Part shown: positions 21,419 to 43,114 of the stretch, piece after piece | Position numbering within the stretch: position 1 is the stretch's first letter | Layout: each line of letters opens with the position of its first letter | Source: Cranoglanis bouderius | Taxonomy: Eukaryota > Chordata > Actinopteri > Siluriformes > Cranoglanididae | Length of the DNA: 64,000 bases | Direction of reading: 5' to 3' | NCBI GenBank assembly: GCA_023630585.1 | Contig: CM042546.1 | Location: forward strand, 22,170,810-22,234,809 | Notes under the pieces: model-generated | Databases searched by the model: none | Seen by the model: only the letters and a program-made list of their open reading frames with translations | Told to the model about the DNA's origin: nothing | Translations under genes and position numbers: made by a program

Positions 21419-21745
21419 TAGTGGAGCAGCATGGTGGTACAGCATGTAGCGTTGTTGCTTCATAAAGGCCTGGGTCCCCGTTTAGACCCTGAGCTCAGGT
21501 TACTGTCTGTTTGGAGTTCCTCATGTTCTCATTTGGGTTTCCTCCAAGTTTCTCTCACCTTCCACAAACATGCCAGGAGGTGGATTGGGTACTTGAAATT
21601 TCCCCTAGGTGTGATTGAGTGCAAGGCATCCTGCAATGGACTAGCATCCCATCCAGGGTGTTTTCTCATCTTCATGCCCAGTGTTCTCTGGACTCCTGAT
21701 CCACCATGACCCCGACCAGGATAAAGCACTTACTGCTGATTGAGA
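21419..21745 (+). mobile_element. tRNA-derived SINE (Mermaid/V-SINE-like)
   Basis: The head reads GTGGAGCAGCATGGTGGTAC then GTGTAGCG-like and GGGTCCCCGTTTAGACCCTG, a decayed pol III A/B-box region. It is followed by TCACCTTCCACAAACATGCC, CATCCCATCCAGGGTGT and the tail GACCAGGATAAAGCACTTAC. This is the layout of an abundant fish tRNA-type SINE; the name Mermaid is from memory. A fragment of the 3' end recurs at about 59,040-59,145. Confidence 0.7.
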
Positions 21746-21749
21746 ACCA

Positions 21750-22054
21750 TGATGTTGCAGTCATGAGGACTCCTTAAGACAGCAGCATCAACTGATTATA
21801 TGTGACCAGAGTCTCAAGTAATTATTTCTTCCCTTCTTGTACTATAGAACTATAGAACTCACCCCATAACTGCTGTTTAGAGGCTGCTGCATGCATACCT
21901 TCTGTTTTTTTTTTGTTTGTTTGTTTTTTCATTTCAGCCTTTAGAATGCTTGCACTGGAGCTGCAGAAACAAATTAACATTATCAATAATAATAAAAAAA
22001 TTGTTGCCAATGAATCTTTTTATCGAATAGTTGTCTTGACAACGTTTACACTTC
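21750..22054. other. Intergenic, nothing recognised
   Basis: AT-rich sequence with a T/G-rich tract at 21,905-21,930. No gene or clear repeat end was seen. Confidence 0.4.
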
Positions 22055-22059
22055 CCAAT

Positions 22060-22908
22060 TGTTATGTAACACACAAGGGGAGCTGGATGCATGTGCTGGG
22101 GAACAGTCAGTTTATTAGGTACAGAACCATAAGTATATGGACAGGGGAAAAACGTAACTCAAAAGCAGGGTCAAAACAAACGATAATCCTCATGACAAAC
22201 AAAGGCTGTGGTTCACAAAAATACGCGGGTATAATTCAAAGTTCAATAAGGGAGAAACACACAAAATACCAGGGCAATAATCCACAAATAAGCCGGGGCA
22301 ATAATCCACAGAATCACGAGGAAGTAGATCCACAAAGGCAAGGTTATATTCCACAAAGTATGAGGTAATAAGTCACCAAATATCGAGACAAGAGTCCACG
22401 GTACAGGAGACGCGAGGTGAGTGCAGCATAACGAACATACACTTCTTTTAAGTCATTCACAAATAATTCAATACATGTATCGAGGCACGGGTCTATGGTC
22501 CAGGAAACGCGAGAAGAGTGCAAACGCACAGAACATAAATTCACAATGCAATCTAGGTAAAGCAATCTAATACTCCGCCTCTAAGCGGAGAAACAAAAGG
22601 GTTTAAATACATGAATGTAAACGAGAGACACCTGAAACTCATAATGAAACAATAAACAATGAACCAATGAACAAACGGGGCGGAGACCTGACGTGAACCA
22701 AAAACAAAGAACCAATAAACATACAGAGGCAGCGACATGACGTAAACCAAAACAAAGGAGCACATGGTGGAGTAAACAAAACCAAAGTCTATGAATAAGA
22801 TGCGGAAATGCACTCCTGGCTGTCCTCAGCGGCAGCGTGGAGAGGGGAATACGGAAACGTGCTACTCGCTAGCTTTTCGTGAGTCACGCCAAAAGGGCGA
22901 CTCTAACA
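22060..22908 (-). mobile_element. Solo LTR, minus strand, with CCAAT target duplication
   Basis: CCAAT at 22,055-22,059 and 22,909-22,913 flank an 849-bp block. Read on the minus strand, it begins TGTTAGAGTCGCC and ends GTTACATAACA. Its interior resembles the outer LTR at 20,476-21,098 in opposite orientation (GCTAGCGAGTAGC, CACCATGTGCTCC-type, GTGTCTC and AGGCGGAGTATTAG-type). The intact TSD with no interior indicates LTR-LTR recombination. It is a relative, not a twin, of the outer element. Confidence 0.82.
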
Positions 22909-22913
22909 CCAAT

Positions 22914-23367
22914 AACGTCAAGGTGAGTGATTTTAAGATATTAAAACTAAGTCAGAAGTTTAAAATACCTATGAATTGTCTGTTTTGTTTGTTTTTTTAT
23001 TTTTTGCTAGGACTGCTTTAGTTTAGGGGATGAAGAAATGTGTTGCATTTTGAAATCATTTCTCCATCATTCATTAATACAGCTGAAATATGACTATACT
23101 AAAATATGACTAGACTAATGTTAACTGTTAGCAGAAAGCAGGGGTGCTTTATGGATATGGATGTTTTGTGAATCAGCACAGACAGTGTATAAATAAAAAA
23201 AAATTTAAATAATAAAACATGTATGACTAGTCATTACTGACTAATAATTTTTCCTTCCCCAATTAATCAATTGATTGAACTCATAATAGACAGATTAACC
23301 AAGTATACAAATAGTCATTAGTTGTGACTGTAATTTGCACAGATTTTTTTTGTGCATCCCAAAAATT
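22914..23367. other. Intergenic, nothing recognised
   Basis: AT-rich DNA lies between the solo LTR and the Tc1 copy; no gene or defined repeat was seen. Confidence 0.4.
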
Positions 23368-23369
23368 TA

Positions 23370-24753
23370 CGGTCCCCTCTGAAACTATTGAAACGGCGAA
23401 GCCAGTTCATTTGTTTTTGCTGTGGACTGAAGATGTTTTGAGATCAAAAGATGAATATGAGAAGAGAGTTTAGAATTTCAGCTTTTATTTCCTGGTATTT
23501 ATATGTAGATGTGTTAAACGACATAGAACATAACACATTTTGTATCAGACCACCCAATTTGTAGGCGAGCAAAAATATTGCAACATATGACTGACAGGTG
23601 TTTTTTGTTACCCAGGCCTGTTAGATTAATTGTTTAAACAATAAGTAGCTCTGAACATCTATTTTTGGTTTTAGCCTTTAGTTTTACCTGTGATGACTGC
23701 ATTTTTTGTTAAAAAGGATAAGCCAACATGAAGATCAGAGAGCTGTCTTTGGGAGAAAAGCAAGCTATTTTGAAGCTGAGAAAAGAGGGAAAATGCAACA
23801 CACACCGAATGGGTCAGCCAAGGAAAACAACAGCTCATGACAGAAACATTTTGAGAGCTGTGAAGAAAAACCCCAAAACAACAGTCAGTGACATCACCAA
23901 CAACCTCCACAGGGCAGGGGTGAAGGTATCACAAGTCACCGTTCAAAGAAGACTTAGAGAGCAGAAATATAGAGGCCATACCACAAGATGCAAACCACTC
24001 ATCATCAGTATGAATCAGAACACCAGATTGGAATTTGCAAAGAAATACAGAGATGAGCCACAAAAGTTCTGGAACCAAGATTAACCTCCACCAAAGTGAT
24101 GGAAAGGCCAAAGTGTGGAGAAAGAAAGGATCTGCTCATGATCAAAAACATACAAGCTCATCTGTGAAACATGGTGGAGGTAGTGCCATGGCTTGCATGG
24201 CTGCTTCTAGAACAGGCTCACTAATCTTTATTGATGATGTAACCCATGACGGTTACAGAGAAATGCATCCCATCTAATTGGGAGGAACTCTATCATGCAA
24301 CAAGACAATGATCCAAAACACACTGCCAACTCAGCAAAGGACTTTATCAGGGGGGAAAGTGGAAAGTTTTAGACTGGTCAAGTCAATCACCAGAAAACCC
24401 AGTTGAGGTGACCTTAACGAAGGGAGAACCCCCCCCCCCCCCCCCTGCCTGTTTGGTGGTGTCAGTGAGTCGCAGGCTTGATGCAGTTATTGCAACCAAA
24501 TATTAAGTGCTATTTACTTTAATTTACTATAAGATTATCTGTTCCTGTACTTTTGTTCACCTAAAAATTGGCTGGTCTGCTGTGCCATGTTGTAAGTTGT
24601 TTAACACATCTAGATGTAAATGTCAGGAAATGAAAGCTGGAATTCTGATCCATTGTCTCATATCCATCTTTTGATCTCAAACCCAAATGTCTTCAATGTA
24701 TAACAAAAACAATAGAATTGGCCTTGCTGTTCCAATACTTTCAGAGCGGACTG
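23370..24753 (+). mobile_element. Tc1-like element, family A copy 2, both ends present
   Basis: TA at 23,368-23,369 and 24,754-24,755 flank ends that match for about 210 bp as an inverted repeat (CGGTCCCCTCTGAAACTATT versus the reverse complement of the right end). The plus-strand transposase starts at 23,728 (MKIRELSLGEKQAILKLRKE, HTH region, then MGQPRKTTAHDRNILRAVKK). It is broken after 24,084; the continuation with KVWRKKGSAH and SVKHGGGSAM is in another frame (24,035-24,277). A C-run of about 18 bases at 24,428-24,446 interrupts the C-terminal part. Inactive. Confidence 0.85.
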
Positions 24754-24759
24754 TAAAAC

Positions 24760-25148
24760 ATTTATACATTTAAAAACTCTTTATTCAAAGCTAAATTGAA
24801 TGTTTTTTTCTAAAAATCTTCCTTCATATTACAGATAAAATGCTCTGTGATGAGCCCTAGCTTCTTCAGGCGTTTTTTTCTTCTCTGGCTGATGGAAAAA
24901 GTGCTTCAGGTGCGGATCGTGCAGATTATTATACATGTTGAATATTTAAGATATTGAACATTTCCTTTCTTTGTTGAAAATCCCAAATTAACACATAAAC
25001 TGACATATACAGTATATCAGGAATATAGAGTATATATTTTCAGTACAGGACGTGATTGTGAAGTGGGAGGAGCTTAAAGGTTAATATAGTTACGAGTAGA
25101 CAAAATCAAAATCAGTAACTATATATATATATGTCTGTTGAGTTTGGA

Positions 25149-25201
<53 letters not shown>

Positions 25202-25800
25202 TGCAATTTAACAGAAGGCATGTGAAACTTCTCAAACTACCCGAATCACCCGATAGATGGCAGCACTGAGGCAGAGATGGTTTAAGGTAATAACCCACTT
25301 GTGTTTTATCTAAGAACAAGAGTATATTTCTTTCTGAGATTGAGTCTTCATATAGAGATTACTATCTTACTGTGAAAAGCATTTCCACTAAATTGCTTCA
25401 CCTGGTGAAAACGTATCTCAGTTACAACTCGATTGTCCAGCAGATTCCAAAACTTGTTCCGATATAATTGATAACACATTTAAGGTATTCATTCTTCTTG
25501 GGGCGTTTCATATACATAAAGCTAAAGTAATGTCTATTACACCCTCCTTTAAGTTTTTCTGTAAAGATCTTTAAATATTTTATGACTCATTGAATTCAAT
25601 TACTAGAAGTGTATAAAAACATCTCTCATACTAAAAAAAAAGTCATTTGTAGAATTTAATGTTTTACTCTGTGCGATGTAAGATCTGTTATATGTATCCC
25701 CCAATCTCTGTTTTAGCTTCTGTTTGATGTTAAATATCATTGTATATTCTTTTTGAAAACTGAATTAATAATTTTTTTTTAAAACTGCTTGTTGAGTATT
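24760..25800. other. Intergenic with a (TTA)n microsatellite
   Basis: (TTA)n spans about 25,149-25,200 and (TA)n about 25,120-25,132. The rest is AT-rich with no gene recognised. Confidence 0.5.
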
Positions 25801-26423
25801 TCCTCAGTGTGGCCGATAGAGGGAGTGCTAGTTCATAATTCCTCAGTGTGGCCGCTAGAGGGATTGCTAGTTCATAATTCCTCAGTGTGGCCGATAGAGG
25901 GAGTGCTAGTTCATAATTCCTCAGTGTGACCGCTAGAGGGAGTGCGAGTTCATAATTCCTCAGTGTGGCCGCTAGAGGGAGTGCTAGTTCATAATTCCTC
26001 AGTGTGGCCGCTACAGGGAGTGCGAGTTCATAATTCCTCAGTGTGGCCGCTAGAGGGATTGCTAGTTCATAATTCCTCAGTGTGACCGCTAGAGGGAGTG
26101 CTAGTTCATAATTCCTCAGTGTGACCGCTAGAGGGAGTGCTAGTTCATAATTCCTCAGTGTGGCCGCTACAGGGAGTGCGAGTTCATAATTCCTCAGTGT
26201 GGCCGCTAGAGGGATTGCTAGTTCATAATTCCTCAGTGTGACCGCTAGAGGGAGTGCTAGTTCATAATTCCTCAGTGTGACCGCTAGAGGGAGTGCTAGT
26301 TCATAATTCCTCAGTGTGACCGCTAGAGGGAGTGCTAGTTCATAATTCCTCAGTGTGGCCGCTACAGGGAGTGCGAGTTCATAATTCCTCAGTGTGGCCG
26401 CTAGAGGGAGTGCGAGTTCATAA
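25801..26423 (+). repeat. 39-bp minisatellite, 16 copies, each with a CTCF-like core
   Basis: The unit TCCTCAGTGTGGCCGCTAGA + GGGAGTGCTAGTTCATAAT repeats 16 times with only point variants. The core CCGCTAGAGGGAG fits the CTCF consensus (CCASYAGRKGGCRS-like) except at two positions. Variants are patterned: CTACAGGG, GATTGCT, GACCG and GACCG units follow each other as a four-unit (156-bp) higher-order repeat in copies 6-9 and 10-13. A 232-residue minus-strand frame over it (NYELALPLAVTLR repeated) is a by-product of the 39-bp length. The array ends 109 bp before the PSMD2 start codon. Confidence 0.93.
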
Positions 26424-26532
26424 CACAATCTACCAGTACACCTGTGGTAGAAGAAGTCGAAACACCCGGCTGATTTCGTTTATTTGGGACTGTCGGATAA
26501 ATCTTTTGTATTTTATTATTTTTTTTGCAACG
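26424..26532 (+). promoter_or_regulatory. PSMD2: PSMD2 proximal promoter / 5' UTR
   Basis: This 109-bp stretch separates the minisatellite from the PSMD2 ATG. It is TATA-less near the likely start, with CACCTGTGGTAGAAGAAGTC and a T-rich leader just before CAACGATGG, a reasonable Kozak context. In intron 1, TGAGTCA at 26,675-26,681 (in TGCCTGAGTCACTGC) is an AP-1/ARE-like site. Proteasome subunit genes are known targets of NFE2L1 through such elements, but this copy lacks the final GC of a perfect ARE. The start site was not determined. Confidence 0.45.
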
Positions 26533-38961
<12,429 letters not shown>

Positions 38962-39207
38962 AAACACACACACACACACACAGCGTTACTCTCACTCTCG
39001 TACCTGGGACCTCAACTGCGCCATGGTCTGATCCATGTCTGATGCATTGATCGCAACAGCACAGGTTTCTTGCTCTGTTATTTTTTTTTCTTGTTTGTTA
39101 GGTTTTTTTAAAAAAAAATATATCATAACAAACATGTTTATTCAGCCCTGGTTAATTATTTTCCACATTTTGTTGGTTTTGTTATGTTTTACTGTTATGA
39201 TGTGAAA

Positions 39208-39213
39208 AATAAA
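39208..39213 (+). terminator. PSMD2: PSMD2 poly-A signal
   Basis: AATAAA lies 247 bp after the stop codon at 38,959-38,961, in AT-rich DNA with a following GT-containing stretch. It is the first canonical hexamer after the stop and gives a 3' UTR of about 270 bases. Confidence 0.75.
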
Positions 39214-39229
39214 TGAAATAACATGGTCA

Positions 39230-39705
39230 GTAAATTGTGGACGTTTCATTTAATTTGAATTTCACCATACTACATAAGCACACATAATTCCAGGTCTGAA
39301 AACAAAACAGTCAATAGTTATCCGAAAACTCGACAGCAAACTAGGAAGTAAATAAATTAGAATTAATATTGATAACAAACATGCAGCAGTTCATATACAG
39401 CACTTGACTGGAAGAGTAGATTAGCTAAATATGTAAGATAACAGCTTGAGTTAGAAAGTTCCTGAACTGTGAAGAATCGCTCATTATCACTTCCTGCTGA
39501 CTACAGAAGCTGTATGATGACCGATGATGTTAGGTGCAGGTTAGTAAAGTAGTTGCTATAGAGCTGCATGTGCAAGATGGCTGCTCCAGGTATCTTACAC
39601 CTATTTGGAGTATCACTTGTGCACATCGTCAGAAACTGAAGCTACAAGGCCATGTCATGCAATACCAATGTAACAGTGGGGAAGTATAATACCATATGTT
39701 CAAAT
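39230..39705. other. Intergenic after PSMD2, nothing recognised
   Basis: No coding frame, exon pair or repeat terminus could be identified here. Confidence 0.4.
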
Positions 39706-39707
39706 AT

Positions 39708-40266
39708 GGCCACAGCCACATCGCCCTGCAGGTCTCACCTGGTTTCCCACTGAAGCTAAGTAGGGTTGAGCCTGGCCAGTACCTGGATGGGAGACCTCTT
39801 GGGGAAAGCTAAGGTTGCTACTGGGAGTGGTATTAGGGAGTCCAGTAGGTGCTGCTCTCCCTGTGATCTGTGTGCGTCCTAATGCCCTAGTATAGTAAGG
39901 GGGATGTTATACCATAAAAATGGCACCATCTTTTGGATGAGATGTTAAACCAAGGTCCTGACTCTCCTAGGTCACTTCCTGTAAAAGATTAGGGTTATCA
40001 CTCTAGTGTCCTGGCAAAATTCCCCCACTGGCCCCTATCTATTATGGCCCCCTAATAATCTCCATCCCTGAATTGGCTATGTCAAACTCCTCTCCTCTCC
40101 ACCAGTAGCTGGTGTGTGGTGAGAGTTCTGGTGCACTATGGCTGCCATCGCATCATCCAGATAGATGCTACATGCTGGCAGTGGTTGAGGAGATTTCCCC
40201 CCATACAAAGTGCTTCGAGTGCCTAGAAAAGCACTATATAAATCTAAGGAATTATTATTATTATTA
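39708..40266 (+). mobile_element. SINE with 5S rRNA-derived head (SINE3 class)
   Basis: 39,708-39,826 follows vertebrate 5S rRNA: GGCCACAGCCACATC, TGAAGCTAAGTAGGGTTGAG (A-box region), CCTGGCCAGTACCTGGATGG and GGAGACCTCTTGGGG (intermediate and C-box region). A body unrelated to 5S runs to AAAGCACTATATAAATCT and a short ATT repeat tail ending at 40,266. The internal pol III promoter of 5S type defines the SINE3 class, first described in zebrafish. Changes such as CATCGCCCTGCAGG for CACCCTGAACGCG show it is not a functional 5S gene. Confidence 0.88.
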
Positions 40267-40316
40267 AACAAATGAGCACTGTGTCTCAAATCACATACTT
40301 GTGTACTATTCTAGCC

Positions 40317-41513
40317 CAGGGTTGCTAACTTTGGCTTCCTGGCTGGAGTGAGATTTGTGAATCAAATGACCTATTTTGCTGTGAGGAAATGAGAATTAAT
40401 GGATAAAATGTGCATAACATCATACATCACTTTTTTCCGTTTGACTGTTTCTATTTCTTCCTCACCATGCCCTTGTTTTTGCAGGCTTTTAGTATGAATA
40501 TGTTAGCCTTATGGTTATCTTTAAACTAGTGTGCTCCAAAACAATGACAAAATTTGCATTTAAAAGATATATGCATTCAAAATTTACAGTCTATCTTAAT
40601 TGTAAACCAGCTTATTGACAAGAATGGGCAACTATACACTTGTAAATGAAAAATAATTTAAAAAGTAATTAAGGCTATCCCCAGTGACATACCAACTTTA
40701 ACCAAATCTTCAGCTGTAGATATTAATGATTCAACCTTACAAAGTCCCCAACTTCTAGTAAATGGCCTTTTTATTTTTGATAAACATTTTAATAATAATT
40801 TTATAAGAAACTCCATTACTGTCTCATCCAATACTCCATGTAAATCAAGATGGCTTAAACCTCACCATTTATCATCTGGACATTACCTTTTAAATATAAA
40901 TCTGTTATCTCTTTAAAATGGACAGGACAACAAAATTGAACAAAACCTTCAATTTAAAACCATGATATTATACTTTGTTTACAAAACCCAGAGTTTTCTG
41001 AAAAACAAAATTACATCAGTAATCTTTTAATAATTGTTAGCAAAGTTTTACAGTCACAATACATGAGGAAGAAAAAAAAAATCATGAGAATCGATACAAA
41101 ACAAGAAACTTAAGAAAATTGTTTTTAAAAAATCAAGCTTTTCAAATTCATGTAACTGCTCAAACATTATGTTATTTTCTATTGCTATTGTTGTTTTTGT
41201 TTTTATTTCAAATTCTCAATAAAACTGGCTGGCGCAGGCTTTTTGTTATTACCTGTAATAATTGTGGGAAGACGAAACACACTACAGCACTGATATTATT
41301 GTGAGGCTGTGAGCAGACAGTGTCAATGCATTGGGGAAAATAGTAACCATTAATGTAAAAAACGAAGTCACTTGTCAGATTTTCCTAACAAGCAACCATA
41401 TTTTTTAAAACAAGCCCAAAAAAACCACGACCCGTGATTTTCTCAAGCGACTTCAGAGAAAAAGAAGCCCAAAAGTCACGTATTATAAACGGACTTGGCA
41501 ACTCTGCTCTCAA
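40317..41513 (+). mobile_element. hAT-like TIR element, copy 1, right end missing
   Basis: It starts CAGGGTTGCTAAC after TTCTAGCC (40,309-40,316) and follows copy 2 (51,541-57,393) for about 1.2 kb, except that copy 2 has a LINE inserted. Homology stops at GCTCTCAAC (41,513), so the right TIR is lost. The site of the LINE in copy 2 is uninterrupted here (40,644-40,654). No transposase is recognised; inner parts resemble an L1 ORF2 C-terminus (KFYIHK-like in copy 2). Confidence 0.75.
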
Positions 41514-42474
41514 CGTCCTCATGAACACCTTTTCCTGCTGCATTTTTTTTTTTTTGGCTGGAATCTTTGGGTATTTTATAAATCAAACGAAAAGCTGACT
41601 TGGTATTAAGAAAGTTTAACAAGAACTCATCAACAACAAAAATGAGGTTCCCTAGGTCGATTTTATTTCTACACATCAATAAGCAAGCACACGACAAATT
41701 ATAAGTAACACAACAGCAGTTCAGGATGACAGATACAGTCTGTATAATTACAAAATAATTAAGCTTTTGTGACAATCATAGAAGTGGTTCAACAATCTAA
41801 GGGTGTTGATTAGTGAGGCAAAGTCTGTTAAAAGATGACGTGGGGATCGTTACATAGCAGAAATTTCAGACCATCCATACTTCTCAAGATATTTTGTGTA
41901 ATAAAGGACTATATGTTGGTGAGTTAATATGGCTTTTGACACAATTTGCTTTGAAAGGTGTTATTAATTTTTTTTCAAAATCTAATCTGCTTTCTCAATC
42001 ATCATTTTTTCAAGAAAAAAAAATCTAACATTATTATGACATCCAGGAGAGGAGCATTTCTGCCTTGCCTTGACCCAGGTGTTCTCCACAGCAGTGGGGA
42101 GGAGACAGAGATTAGGTCTGCTGGGAGAGGGCATGCATTAGCGTTGTACTTTGAGGTTGGTGAGAGTGTTCTCTAGCTAGTAGGAGATGTGCAGTTCTGC
42201 TGCAGTAGGTGCTGCTGACAGCACTGTTGCGTCTGGGAGAAATCCTGAGTGTTGATCAAAGCAAAGCTAAAAGTGAAGAAGCAGCACCTCCTTCTTCCTA
42301 GACTGCTCAACTTTGTCTGAAAATGAGATCTGGCACAGTTCTTTACCCGAGTCCAGGTATTACTTCAAAATGCATTTTGATGATCATGCCCATTTGGCCA
42401 TTTGTTATCCTTGACTGTCATGGGCTATCTACAAGCATTTTGCTGAAGAGTACTAGTTAACTAGCTATATAACA
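41514..42474. other. Intergenic, nothing recognised
   Basis: No gene or known repeat was seen. CCAGGTGTTCTCCACAGCAG at about 42,075 is only weakly CTCF-like. Confidence 0.4.
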
Positions 42475-43110
42475 GACATTATCAGAGGGAGCATAGTCTC
42501 AGGTGATCGGAAATAAGGATACACCTGCCATCTGGAGGAGCCGTGAGCATGAGGCCTTCAATTTGTCTTGGACATCTAGATGAGTTCCCAGACGTCCCGT
42601 GCCCTCTTTCAGCTCTGTCAGGTTGATCAGATTTGGCATGCAGAAATGAACCATCTTCTTCAGCTGCGCTTTAGTTTTCTGGTGCACAATCTGCAGCAGC
42701 TTGTGTACTTACAGGATCTCCATTCAACTGTCGGCCACCGTGCACCTCCTCAGCAGCCATTTTCCAAAGTTAGCAGACATTTTTACTCCTCAAGAGACGG
42801 AGCTTAGTGTTTACATCTGCATTAGACTTTTAGTAAAACTGTCTGAATGGGAGAGGTTAAGCACTGACTCTATGTTAAGACAAACCTGATCAGTGGCATT
42901 GGGATTAGTTACTCTCTCTAAAATCCTCATGCAGAGGTTCTCACACTCCTTTGCCTGTTCCCTGTGTAGGAGACTTTAACCTCTACATTCATGTTAACCG
43001 CCATAACCAAACTGCAGGCATCGTGGGTGCCTTTTTTTTAGAGGAAATGCAGTAAAACAACAGTCCTGAATGAAATGAGAGACACAAAGAAGGGACAAGA
43101 CATGGAAAAA
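42475..43110 (-). pseudogene. ANKEF1 pseudogene fragment with exons in swapped order
   Basis: 42,475-42,785 read on the minus strand gives KKMVHFCMPNLINLTELKEG and HLDVQDK, matching ANKEF1 exon 1 (EKMVRFCIPDLINRTEPKEG, HPDIQDK). 42,850-43,110 matches ANKEF1 exon 2 plus flanking intron on both sides (TGCAGAGGTTCTCACACTCC, GGAGACTTTAACCTCTACAT). In the real gene exon 2 lies to the left of exon 1; here it lies to the right, both still minus sense. Deletions and stops destroy the frame. Retained intron DNA shows a DNA-level duplication. Confidence 0.85.
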
Positions 43111-43114
43111 AATG

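Noticed and set aside
25801..26423. CRISPR-like array (regular repeats of 39 bp)
   Set aside because: The copies are directly contiguous with no unique spacers, and the DNA is vertebrate; it is a minisatellite.
25730..26428. 232-residue minus-strand frame with NYELALPLAVTLR repeats
   Set aside because: It is open only because the 39-bp minisatellite unit is a multiple of 3 and lacks stops; there is no start context, splice support or family.
39708..39826. Functional 5S rRNA gene
   Set aside because: Many changes from the conserved 5S sequence and a continuous non-5S body show it is a SINE head.
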